DNA of 64,000 bases from Symbiodinium natans. Taxonomy: Eukaryota; Sar; Dinophyceae; Suessiales; Symbiodiniaceae. Where the stretch lies: the NCBI GenBank assembly GCA_905221605.1, contig CAJNDS010002485.1, positions 82,001 through 146,000 of the forward strand. The letters run 5' to 3'. Shown piece by piece: positions 23,850-35,147 of this stretch (positions are counted from its first letter, which is position 1; each line of letters starts with the position of its first letter). Below the pieces are notes generated by a model. The model was not told where the DNA came from and ran no database searches. It worked only from the letters and a program-made list of their open reading frames with translations. The position numbers were made by a program, and so were the translations under genes.

Positions 23850-24326
23850 TATGTACATAACCCTAAACACTAAACCCTAAACCCTAAACCCCAAACCCTA
23901 AACCCTAAACCCTAAACCGACATGACTCACCCACAGACCGAGACCAGCAAGCACTGGATCCCTGAGCGCATGAATGCCAAACCCGTGCAGCCCACGCAAA
24001 ACCCAAGGCCTAGGGTCAGCGTGTTTGCTTAGGGTTTAGGGCTTAGGGCTTTGGGCTTAGGGCTCAGGGCCCCGGGTCTTGGGTTTGGAACCTGAAGTTT
24101 TCGGGGACTTTGGGGGTTGTGGCGGCTTGAGTTTTGAGTTTTGGGTTTAGGGTCCGAAGGACCTGAGTGAGGCTTGCAGAAACCCTAAACCCTAAACCCT
24201 AAGCCCAAAGCCCTAAAGCCCTAAAGCCTAAACCCTAATCCCTAAACAGGCGGGCCGCCTCCCTCTCAGCGTGTCCCGAACGCAGGCGGGCAACGTCTGC
24301 CTGTCAATCTCAGGGTAGACTCGGAG

Positions 24327-24409
24327 ATCCGAAGTATGGGCCCTCCATCTGAGCTCCCTGTTATAAAGGCCCTATACACACTATGCAAATAATGGCCCAT
24401 ACTTCGGAT
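24327..24409. repeat. Foldback with 17-bp arms
   Basis: GATCCGAAGTATGGGCC (24327-24343) and its exact complement (24393-24409) flank 49 bp. No ORF or telomere repeat inside. Confidence 0.75.
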
Positions 24410-24921
24410 CCCTTTAAATGGCAAGGGACCATACCAAGAGCCCATGGTTCCCACCTTAGATACATCCAAAGGATTGAGGAATTAGGGTTTAGCTTGTTTC
24501 TTTTTTGCGTTTCATGGTTTAGGGTTTAGGGCCCTTAGCCCCAGAATGGCCCCTTTACCGCAAAGCAGGGTCGCTTCTCAACTCCGCGGACCCAGCGGCC
24601 CGAATCTCGGAACCCTCGACCCCTTTAAACCCTCACCCCTAAACCCTAAACCCTAAACCCTAAACCCGAAACAAGGCAAGGCACCACATTCAGGGGCCGA
24701 GTGCAAATGCCCTAGCCCCTGCAGTACAGCCCAATCGGCCCCACCTCAAGCGACACCAGGCGGCTTCCGCCTGGGTGGCATTAAGTTGGGAGCTTCGGGC
24801 TTCGGTTTCCTCCCCTCGATCAATCACCCTAGACCCTAAATCCCTTAAACCGCCTCAGCCCCCTTAAACCCCCTAAACCCCAGACCCCGGAACCCTCAAG
24901 CCTAAACTCCCTAATCCCAAT

Positions 24922-25036
24922 CCCTAAACCCTAAACCCTAAACCCTAAACCCTAAACCCTAAACCCTAAACCCTAAACCCTAAACCCTAAACCCTAAACC
25001 CTAAACCCTAAACCCTAAACCCTAAACCCTAAACCC
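24922..25036. repeat. Longest CCCTAAA array
   Basis: About sixteen uninterrupted CCCTAAA units, the longest pure run in the window. Confidence 0.95.
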
Positions 25037-26098
25037 GAACCCCAAACACCTCATCCACAAGCAAGCTGTGGGCTTCCCTACTTTAGAGCCCCTGCCCTAA
25101 GCGTTTGAAGAGCCCGAGCCCCCCGTCAAGGCTTAAGTTTAGGGTTCAGGGAGTTTAGGGAGTTAAGGGAGTTTAGGGAGTTTAGGGGGCTTAGGGTTTA
25201 GGGTTCAGAGTTTAGAGTTTAGGGCAAGTAAGGGCGTGGGCTTCGGGAGGGCCGCTAGCAATGTCGACCAGCGCAGGGGCCCCCCACTTTCGCGCGAGGC
25301 GTCCGAGACAGTGGACGAGAGCTCCTCTCAAAGAAAAGGGCTTAGGGTTTAGGGTTTAGGGTATAGGGTATAGGGTATAGGGTTTAGGGTTTAGGGTTTA
25401 GGCTTTAGGGTTTAGGGTTTGCAAGAGCTATGTACGTTGAGGGTCCTGCTTGTGGGGTTTAGAGAACTTTGGCCTGGGCTCTGTTTTGAGGTCCCTGTAG
25501 GCAGCTACACACCCAACCCAAGCCTCCAAAAGCATAACAGAAGTAGATTTCAACATGCCCCAAATAGTGGTTTAGGGTTTAGGGTTTAGGGATTATAGGG
25601 TTTAGGGTTCACCTATATAGTCACCAAGAGAGCACTTTTGGGACACAGCCCAAACCGGTGCAGTGCCACGAACCCTTCAGCTTTGTGATTCGGTCTCGGC
25701 AAGGTTTGGGGTTTGCTGGGTCATCCCCTAATCGGATTGACCAAGCACACCCCCACATCAGGGGGTGTATGGGCTAGATGCATACAGAATATAGCAACCC
25801 TAAACCCTAGACCCTAAGCAGTAAGGGTTCCAAGCCCTACAGAAACCCTGGAGAAGCTCAATCCACGCCGCGCTGGTTCGTCTCCAGGGTTGGGGTTGGG
25901 GGCTGGGAAACCCCGGAGCCCTGCAGCCAATGGCCCTACACCCGATAACCCTAAATCCGCACGCAAAGCCCTGAAGTCCCCAAGACCCTGTGCGGCCTAG
26001 GCCACGCTCTCCCCAACTCTCCGTTCAAACCCTAAACCCCTAACCCCCTAAGCCCTCAACCCCAAACCCCAAACCCTAACCCTAAACCCTTAACCCTA

Positions 26099-26180
26099 AA
26101 CCCCCAAACCCCCAAAACCCCCAAAACCCTCAAAACCCTCAAAACCCTCAAAACCCTCAAAACCCTCAAAACCCTAAACC
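26099..26180. repeat. CCCTCAAAA/CCCCCAAA variant array
   Basis: A few CCCCCAAA-type units are followed by seven CCCTCAAAA nonamers, another homogenised variant of the telomere motif. Confidence 0.88.
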
Positions 26181-27249
26181 CTCCTAACTCCCCAGCGGTC
26201 CGATAGCTTCTGCTTGAACTCTCCGAGCTCCTCTATGGGCATGAAAGGGTTCGGGGGGCTCAGGGTTTAGGGTTTAGGGTTTAGGGTGCGGGGGCTCCAG
26301 TTCACACTATCCATCTTGGCGCGAAGCGCCATGCAACCCTCTTTAGGGCTTCGGGCTGCAAGGGGACTTGCGGAATCTGAGTCCGAAGAAGCTCAAGAAC
26401 CGCGAAGGGTCCATGTGCTGAATCTTTATTGCAAGTACTTGGGCCCTTAGAGCTACTATATCTGAGTTGGCCCCTAACACACTTTGAATCATATTCCTAT
26501 ATTGAATACCCTCTTAACCCCAATTAAGTCTGAACATATGAATTATCTCATACGGCCTACCTATTTCAGTTCATTGAACGTTTGTCGGCAAGGCCCATAA
26601 TTAGGGTTTGTGCTTTGGGGGCTTAGTCTGGGTCCTATGGGGTTAAGGGCTTTTCGAAGTTTCGAGAACTTTCCCTAACCTGCCATGAACACCATCAACC
26701 CTACTTCTGGTTGCGAGCATGTGGTTTGCCATTTCCCTCCACCAATCTCGCCAGGTTTAGGGGTTTTTCGGTCTCGATCCCCTAAACCCTGCACCTAAAC
26801 CCCCAACCTCTCTGCTACTCTAAACACTAAACTCTACACCTTAAACACCTTAAGCCCTGAACCCCAAACCTCTCAAGACCCATCCCCCCCGACTCTCACC
26901 TACCTCTGAGCTGAACTCGTGTGCATGCAACGTATGTTACTTGCCGCAGTTGCTACACAGCTCTGATAAAGTAGGGCTTATATTGCCAGTATCCCCATTA
27001 GCAAGGAACCCTACATTGGCCCTACATACACTCACCACTTAACCCTGCTTCATATGAACCACAAGGATTGCACGCTCCTTCCGATCCGCGTGGTCCAGTA
27101 CTTAATTTTCGAGGGTCTGCGGGGAGTTTTGTCAGCAGACATAGCAAACCACTGCCCCCTGAACTAACAGCCCTATCAAAGGGCCATATATGGTCTCGCC
27201 CCCCCCAATGGTATGCCCCCCTCCCCCTCCACCTAAACCTTCCCTTGCC

Positions 27250-27640
27250 CCCTTGCTAACCCCCCACACCCACACCACCACGGGGGGGGGGGGGGGACCT
27301 TAAACCCCAAACCCGACACCAAGCAAGGGGTTATTAAACCTTAAACCCTGAAGCCCCAACCACACCCACACCACAGGGGGGGGCGCGGGGTTATTAAACC
27401 TTAAACCCTGAAGCCCCAACTACACCCACACCACAGGGGGGACGCGGGGGTATGAAACCTGAAACCCTAACCCCCAACCACACCCACACCACAGGAGGGG
27501 CGCGGGGTTATTAAACCTTAAACTTTAACCCTGAACCCACCACACCCACATCACAGGGGGGGCGCGGGGGTGGGCCCTAACCCTTAAACCTTAAACCCTA
27601 ACCCCAACAACACCCACACCGCAGGTGGAGGGGGGGGTTG
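27250..27640. repeat. Minisatellite of about 60 bp with G-runs
   Basis: Five or six units contain CCACACCCACACCACAGGGG, GCGCGGGG, TTATTAAACCTTAAACC and CTGAAGCCCCAAC. The telomere-like CCTTAAACCCT part sits inside every unit. Poly-G runs flank the array. Confidence 0.85.
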
Positions 27641-29801
27641 GGGGTAGGGATACCAGGGGGGGGGGGGGGGGGGGGGGTACCATGGGGGTGGGGGGGAGGG
27701 GGCCCTTGATTTGCTTTTCAGCCCTAAAAAGGCGATCCTCGAAGCAACTTAACCCTAAAACCTTATTCCTCAAGTACCGTGCAAGTCCTAAAACGCCCTA
27801 AACAGGCCAATGAACCGACATACAGGCGAGCAGAAGAATCCTAGAACAGGCTTTACGACACTAGCCTGCAAAAGGTAGGAAATTGTATTGTGCACCCCGC
27901 TGTCCTTGGCGAAATCTTCGCGACAAGACTGCCCGTCGCGCGCACGACCCTGCCTGAGCTGATTTGCTTGCGCTCCAGCTCCCCTGCATCCATTTGTGCC
28001 ATGGCTGGAACTAGGCCCTCAACGTTTCTTGCCGCGAGCACTCCCTAAGCCCTTTACTATAGTTAACTCCCTTCGAAGCTGGCAACAAGCTGTTGTTCTT
28101 CACGTTTCCTGGGGGTTGAGCGAGAGAATGTAAAAACCCATAAACCCTTTTGGCCGATTATGGTCTTACATTCGGGGTTCTGCATACTGTACGACGATCG
28201 CACATAAAGCAGCGAAGGGGCGTGCAAACTTCCGCTTGCGGAGTGCCAATACCCATATAGAAAGGGAACGGATGTAGAAGCTGGAGAAACTGGCATTAGG
28301 AAATTCTTAAGGCTCTTCCTGCCGAAGGCACTCTCACCTACCCAGCAAATTATTCGGGGTTTAGGGCTTTTTCTGTGGGGTTCCCAGAAGGCTAAGGATA
28401 GCGTGGATAAGTACTTTATTGTGGGCCATTTTGGGTTCCCGGGCCTTGTGGGTACCTGGGGTAAGCCCAGAACCCTAAACCCGGGTTTGTAGGGAACATG
28501 GTGGCCGTGGGTATGACTCCGACAAGCCTCTAGCACTACAGCCCGAGGGGTGAGACAGGGGGTATCACAGTGCTACAGAGGTGTATGGGCCTCTATATGT
28601 GGTGTTTTTTCTTTCTAGATTTCGTCCGGCTACAAGGCCCTCTAGATGGGTCCCTAGCTTCGTTTCCTCTGAAAAGACAAGCTGCCTCAGCTCTGCCAGC
28701 TCTTGCTGCATGTCCCCCAACGCGGCCTGGGTGTCTCAGCCGGCGGGGCAAAACCGGGAACATTCTAGCACGTAGGGGTTTACGGCTTTAGTGTGTTCTG
28801 AAATCCAGGATCTACCGCACTCCGTTTTTTTGGCACACCCTCCAAGTTGGGCTGAGGGCTCTCCCCTATAACGGCTAAACTCTAACCCCTGCAGACCCTA
28901 AACCCTGAACAACCCTAAATGAGAACTCCCAGAGCCCAAGCAACAACCTCTACACCCTATCGAGCTCCCGTCCTCCCCAACAACCCTCCTGACCGGGTTT
29001 CGGGTTTCGGGTTTAGGGTTTAGACCCTAAAGCCGAAGACCCGAAAGACCCTGGACCACAAACCACGAGCTACCAACTCAGCCCGAATAGTCGCCCTAAA
29101 CCCTAAACCCTAAACCCTAAACCCTAAACCCTAAACCCTAAACCCCAAACCCTAAACCCTAAACTGCGGAACCTTACCATGTTTGCGCTGCTACAGGGGG
29201 TCCCGGATGAGCCCAGGGTCTCGCAAGGGCTGTTGACTTTAGTTTAGGGTGTAGGGCTTAAGGTTTTGAGAATGTTTAAGAGTTTTAGCACTTAGGGTTC
29301 AGGATTTCGGCTCACCTGTCTCGCCTCCACCGAGCTCTATACCCAACACCAGCCGCAGTAGAGACCTCAGCATCACAACTTCTCTGAAGCCTCTACCCCT
29401 GCGCCGCGGCCGCAAGACGAAACCCAGAGGCCCAGAGGCCCTGAAACCCCGAAGCCCCAAACCCCAAATCCCAAACCCTAAACCCTAAACCCTTAACCCC
29501 TGACCCTAAACCCCGGCTGCTTCTTTTAACGCCGATCATTTTTGCAGTCGAAGGAGCTTTCAGCGTCTGCTGGGAGACGGACTCCGATGTGGTCTCGGAG
29601 GTTTAGGGTTTAGGGTTTAGGGTTTAGGGTTTAGTGTTTAGGGTCTAGGGTTTAGGCTAAACCCTAAACCCTCACTGGTGTTCTAGCGTTTACAAGGTTT
29701 CTCGCGACTTTTGTGTGTTTCTGGGGCTTGCTAGGGTTTCTGAGGGTTGTATCGGGGGCCTAATTGGGCCTGCTGAGAGGAAAACGCCGACTAACGAAGG
29801 G

Positions 29802-29944
29802 TACTTGGAGGTTCAGGGTACTTGGTAACCCATTCTAAGTGCAGATGTAACCACGCATAAGGCCCTCAAGTACCCTAACAGGGATGTAATTGGGCTATAA
29901 GTACAGTGATAATCGGGTTGCTAAGGACCGTGAACCTCCAAGTA
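29802..29944. mobile_element. MITE-A copy 4
   Basis: TACTTGGAGGTTCAGGGTAC at the left and the complement of TACTTGGAGGTTCACGGTCC at the right bound a 143-bp element with the family body (TATAAGTACAGTGATAAT). No telomere array inside. Confidence 0.82.
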
Positions 29945-30104
29945 TAGTAAGGGCGTTTAATTACCTAAACCCTAAACCCTAAACCCTAAACCCTAAGGGC
30001 TTCGGGTTTACGGTAGGTTTCTCGCTTAGGAAAGGATGGGCTGGAGGAGCTCTGCCACAGAATTTGGCGCCAGCTCAACCCTCAGCCTCAGAAGCCCTTT
30101 GAAG

Positions 30105-30300
30105 GTTTAGGGTTTAGGGTTTAGGGTCTAGGGTCTAGGGTCTAGGGTCTAGGGTCTAGGGTCCAGGGTCCAGGGTCTAGGGTCTGGGGTCTAGGGTCTA
30201 GGGTCTAGGGTCTAGGGTCTAGGGTCTAGGGTTTAGGGTCTAGGGTCTAGGGTTTAGGGTTTAGGGTTTAGGGTTTAGGTTTTAGGGTTTAGGGTTTACG
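30105..30300. repeat. GGGTCTA variant array
   Basis: A few TTTAGGG units are followed by about seventeen GGGTCTA units with some GGGTCCA, then a return to TTTAGGG. This is the largest single-variant block in the window. Confidence 0.93.
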
Positions 30301-31603
30301 GAAACCCAGCAGACCACATGAAGCCATGATGGGAAGGTGGTTTCTTTTCTGAACTTGGGTCTTCGAGTCCTGCAAGGTCCTGCCCTGAACCCAAAACCCA
30401 AATCAGCCTCAGGGCACCGTCTCACAGAGGGAGATCAAGCAGATCTGAAAGCGAGTAATATAGGACTACTAATCGTATTCCCTTGTGGTCCCTATGATAT
30501 TTCTATACTCGAAGAGCCCCCCCAAAACCCAGAGTAAGTCCCCCCCCCATATTACTTCAGAAGCTTGAGACTTGGAACTAGCCTTCGTTAGGGATTAGGG
30601 TTAAGGGCCGGGCAAAATCTTGAGGTCATAGGAGGGGCGCAAGGCTTGATGCAGATGCGAACTGAGCCCTGAACGCTAAACCCGACACCCCCAAAAAAGC
30701 TTAGCAAACTTTTTCGAGGTGGTGGCCCGAAGCACCAAACTTGAGGTGTATAGGGTTTAGGGTTTGGGGTTTAGGGTTAGGGTTAGGGTTCAGGGTTCAA
30801 GGCTTTGTCAACCCTGAACCCGACGATCAGCAAGCAGGGCAATGTCCTTCGTGACCATCTCCATGTCCGAGCACAGCTTTGCCAAGGCCTTTAGGGTTTA
30901 GGGTTTAGGTTTTAGGGTTTAGGGTTTGGGGCTTAGGGGGAGGTTCATGGGGGGGTAGGTACGTAGGGAGCCTCACGGAAGCTTAGGGAACCCCCCTCCT
31001 GTACCAAGTGTATAGTAAACCCTTCAGCGCCCAAACGACTCCAAAAAAGCTACTGCAAGCTCTAGTACATGATTCGTCCCCCAAACGCTGAAGCCCAAAC
31101 CCTAAACCCTGATGGTATGCCTCCCCCCCTTCGCTTCCTCCACCCATTCAACCCTATCATAGCGTTTCGAAAGGTCCCAGGTTTGAGGAAAGGGTTGTTC
31201 GGGGTTTGGGGTTTGGGGGTTAGGGCGCGTGTTGCAAAGCGGGAAGCACTGAAGTTTAGGGTTTAGGGTTTAGGGTTTGCAGTCGAGAGTTCGGAGTCCT
31301 TTTCTTGTTCCCCAGCCTTGCCCTCCCAAAACTTGGTCTAGGACCCCTCAGAGTAAGCCATTCATTCTTTCTGAAAGTTTAGGTTCCCTGATGACCCCCT
31401 AAACCCTAAAGCCTACAGCCTAAAGCCTAAAGCCTAAACCCTAAACCCTAGACCTCATTTAAACAACAGAGGGCACCCTGCTGATTCCCAGGTTGCTGTT
31501 GGGTCTCGTGGTGGGTGTAGGGTTTCGAGAGCTTGCTACTTGCCGTAGAGGGTTCTCAGGCAGGTGCGGGGGGGCCCATTAGTTCGGACCCACCCTGAAA
31601 GGT

Positions 31604-31776
31604 CTACTCGGAGGTTCATGGTACTTATTAACCCACTACTAACTGTACCCCTAAACCCTAAACCCTAAACCCTAAACCCTAAACCCTAAACCCTAAACCC
31701 TAAACCCTAAACCCTAAACCCTAAACCCTAAACCCCATCACTGTACTTGTATCCATATTGGGGCACTTCAGGGGGC
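31604..31776. mobile_element. MITE-A copy 5, split by a telomere array and truncated
   Basis: The left end TACTCGGAGGTTCATGGTAC and the body through AACTGTAC match MITE-A. A CCCTAAA array of about 13 units (31648-31736) follows. The body then resumes with CTGTACTTGTATCCATATTG and GGGGCACTTCAG. CTGTAC is present on both sides of the array. The right terminal repeat is missing. Confidence 0.72.
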
Positions 31777-33230
31777 GCAACTATTGCAGGTCCCGGACGT
31801 GGTGCGACGACAGGAGGTGCAAATTCCCCGAAGGCCGGGATCTCCCAAAGCAGTCAATCTCCAAAATCAATGGAATCCCGCAAAAACCCTAAAGCCTACA
31901 CCGGGCCTACACCGCAAACCCTAACGACCCACAACCCACAACCCTAAGCCCTAACGACCCACAGCCCACAACCCAGAACCCACAAGCCCAAACTCAAAAC
32001 CCCTAAACCCAAAACCCAAAACCCTAAACCCTCACCCTAGAACTGTGCAGCCGCCTCGGCAGTGTGCTCACGGCGTTCTCGGCGAAACTCTTTCTGAGAT
32101 CAGGCAAGCCGATTCGCCCTAAACCCTAAACCCTGAACCGCACGCCCGAAGGCCTGAAGCCCTGAAACCGGGGGTTTAGGTTTTATATTTAGGGTTTAGG
32201 GCTTAGGGTAAATGACCAGCATACTGGTATGCGCCCCAGCAGCCCTATAGGACCAACAGCCCGAGGAAGACTCCTGTGTTTAGGGTTTAGGGTTTAGGGT
32301 TTAGGGTTTAGGGTTTAGGGTTTAGGGTTCTCCAAACCCCAAACCTTGCATAAGCAAGAGCTCTTGGATGAAAGCTTAGGGTTTCAGGTTTAGGAATTGT
32401 CATGGTCCTCTAAGCCCGAAACGGCCTAAACCCCCCAAACCCTACACCCAAACCGCAAACCCTTAAATTTCCTAGTTCCCCAGACGTAAGCCAGTGGCCT
32501 AGGCTATCCTCATGGTCCTTTGGTTGTGCCCGTTTAAATACCACAAATGAGTCTCTATGCCCTGCCCTACCAAGAACCGAAACATACTTTGAGGAAAACC
32601 AAGGTAAGGGCTCACGTTTTAGGGGGGGTTCTCGCAAAGGGGCATCTGTTCTGTTACATCTCCCCTCATATGTGAGAATTTCTTGGCCTAAGCCTCCCCT
32701 CCCTCCCACGCCCCCCTCTCACGGGGACTGGGAGGCCTGCCAACAAAACAGCGGCAAAACAGCGGGGAGCGCGCTCCAAGCCGTAAAGACGACAAGCCCT
32801 AAACCCTATACAAACCCTAAACCCCAACCTGGAAGGGGTTTGGGATTCAACTCTCTTGGGGGCGAAGAGCCTGAAATCCTGAATCCGAAACCCCCTGAAA
32901 TCAGAATTCAGAATGTCCCTCCCAATTCTGGAGTTCTATGCTGAGGTACTATATTAACATTTTGGTTTAGGGTGTAGGGATGCTGGAGTACCATATTCGG
33001 GGCGGACAACAGGCGCACCCTTATGTTGGGAAGCACACACTTTGTTTCCGTTGAAGAAAATTTGCATAGGTAGCCAACAACAAAGCGCAGGGTTTTTGGG
33101 AGCGGTTGCACCCCTAAGCCCTAAGGCCCTAAATCCCCCTCAAACCTCTTGCCCTTGGGGGGTTAAAGGCCTTCGGGATCTTGACGCTGGAGCCCTAAAC
33201 CGTTAAACCCAAAACCCTCAACCTCCAGTG

Positions 33231-35147
33231 CCATTGGGGCAATGCGCCATCTCCGAAGATAAGATCTGAACCTGCCGATCGAGCTCTGAGATTCCGCACC
33301 CCACCCCCCCTCCCCCCCCCAACCACGCCCCAAGCCCGTGCAGGCAAGTTCCAGGGGGGAGGGGGAGGGAGAGGGGGAAAGGGGAAGAGAGAGAGTGAGT
33401 AGAGATAGGGAGAGAGGTAGAAAGAGAGAGAAGGAGAGAGAAGAGCGAGGGAGAGTCCGCCAGACACCTCTGCCAATGACAGAAGTGGAGTCCAGCTACT
33501 AAAAAGAATGGAGTACCTTCGTTCTGTCTCCGCCAAGCGCACGCCGTATCCGACATGAAGCGGTCGTTGGCCCTGAATTGCAATCAACGTGAGCACACTC
33601 ACTCAAAGCAGTTATATAATCTATGCAGCCTCCGGGAGCGGAATCGAGATCCCTGTCCACAGCCAAAGCGTAAGGCCACAAAAAGCATCAAATGGCCACT
33701 AAACTAGCCTTGACGCGCCACACGACGCATGAAGCGAACCTCACCGCAGCAACACATGAACACTCGTCCACCACAAGCTACAGAACTATCACATGGCACA
33801 AATCACCGAATCTATTTCATTTACAGCAATCAAAACCTAAGCACCAGACATCTGCACGAGTGCGCTGTGGTGGAACCTGAGACCGTCAGCGTCACACTGC
33901 CATGCCGGATCAACCACAGTAAGAGCCGCAAGCTGAGTAACAAAAAGACACGACAACCAAGGCAAACACGTGTGCAGCTCCAAACCAGTCCTGAACAGTA
34001 TCACCGCAAAAAAAGGCTGAACACCATGTATCAGAGCCCGCCGCTGGCGTCGCAGTAAATGCCTCCGTCAAAAGTAACAACAAACCCGGAATTACAGCAC
34101 TAAGTCTGTGAACTGAACGGTGCCGCAGAAAAATGCCAACGCCTCCTGTCGCCTGACGACGACTCTGCCCTCACAAGCATTGAAATATTCTCGGATGTCC
34201 CACAGATGCATATGAATCCGCAATCAACAGCATAGGCAAAGTTTAAGCAGTGCACGAGCTCAGTTGCACGAGGTGCAACCCTGACCTTGGATCAAGAGAC
34301 ACTCGCAACAAGCGAGCCTTGCATGATTTTCCATGTTCTAAGATGTCGCTTAGTTGCAACGTGCATATACCAAAAAGCAAACGGTTTCCTCAGATGCACG
34401 CACGCCGCGGCTCTCTTGGTCGCTTCCACCTAGAATGCTCAAGCAATTCACGCACTAAATATCTGCGACACCCCAGCTCTTTCCTCCGAACATTACACTA
34501 CACATTGAAACTCCTTCAAACACATCTGAGACAAGCGCCGACCATAGCGACCAGCGTTGAGCTTCTCCCGAATTTCCGGAAACTTAGCATCGCAAACGGC
34601 AAAAACACCACAACATTAAAACAAAAACGCTCGAGACAGGTGCAAGCTTGCGCCAGTACTTCGCCACCTAACCAGCCATGAAGCACACAAAGCTCAAATC
34701 AACACACGAACAAGAAAAGCAGCCAGGAGTCTACGTCTGAGTAGCATGCGCGGAAGCCCAGATCCAGATCGACGCATCGATCCTCCGTGGATCCAGACAT
34801 GCGAATCGGATCAGCAACACCACACAACCAACAAGTCTAAACACAGAAGCCTTCCGATACTTGCGCACATCTTTTCCGACCTCAGAGTTCAACATTAAAC
34901 TAAATCGCATTAACACATTCGCTTCCCATTCCTTCCCTCTTTACGACAAATGCTAAAATTGACAAACATCCCGCAACAAACAACTAGCAACGGCCCCGAC
35001 TACAGCTCAAAGCATTTCAGGTAAGCAGACAAAAAATTCCCGCTCATGCACATGCTTTATTGCATTCACAAACACGTCAACAAACTCTATATATATATGT
35101 AAGAGCAACCTTTATGTACTATCTGACATGGCTGCTTTCTGTACTAA
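33231..35147. other. Unique DNA without a recognised gene
   Basis: The telomere-like repeats stop at about 33.2 kb. A purine-rich GGGAGA/GAGAGA tract occupies 33355-33460. The rest is unique, with slightly A/C-rich plus-strand composition. The longest ORF, 143 codons at 34250-34681 on the plus strand, has an unremarkable composition and no motif I recognise, so I do not call it. Confidence 0.6.

Larger units (their letters stand above)
1..33230. repeat. Interstitial telomere-repeat domain (TTTAGGG/CCCTAAA)
   Basis: Dozens of short arrays of the heptamer TTTAGGG (or CCCTAAA) are scattered through the first 33 kb, from two or three units up to about 16. Both orientations alternate, so this is not one terminal telomere. 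Arrays not listed separately include 1066-1099, 1648-1702, 5427-5500, 7039-7150, 9657-9732, 11745-11790, 11880-11985, 12660-12715, 13337-13390, 14419-14550, 18245-18310, 18404-18482, 21606-21668, 22312-22354, 25338-25422, 29095-29165, 29602-29656, 29965-29998 and 32274-32328. The DNA between arrays has only short ORFs with telomere-derived or random-looking translations. Apart from the RCC1-like gene (18.8-20.9 kb) I see no gene. The heptamer is the known telomere repeat of plants and of dinoflagellates. A subtelomeric or chromosome-internal position cannot be told from this window. Confidence 0.93.

Noticed and set aside
28063-28536. 157-codon minus-strand ORF
   Set aside because: No motif, no repeats, composition looks random, and no splice-compatible neighbours.
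1-33230. A true chromosome end at the left edge
   Set aside because: Arrays change orientation repeatedly and the window begins with unique DNA and a C-run. A terminal telomere would be one long array in one orientation.
33195-33602. Minus-strand ORFs rich in Ser/Leu/Pro
   Set aside because: They cover a GGGAGA/GAGAGA tract. The Leu-Ser-Pro run is a repeat translation.
34250-34681. 143-codon plus-strand ORF
   Set aside because: Kept only as a remark. No similarity recognised and no flanking exon signals.
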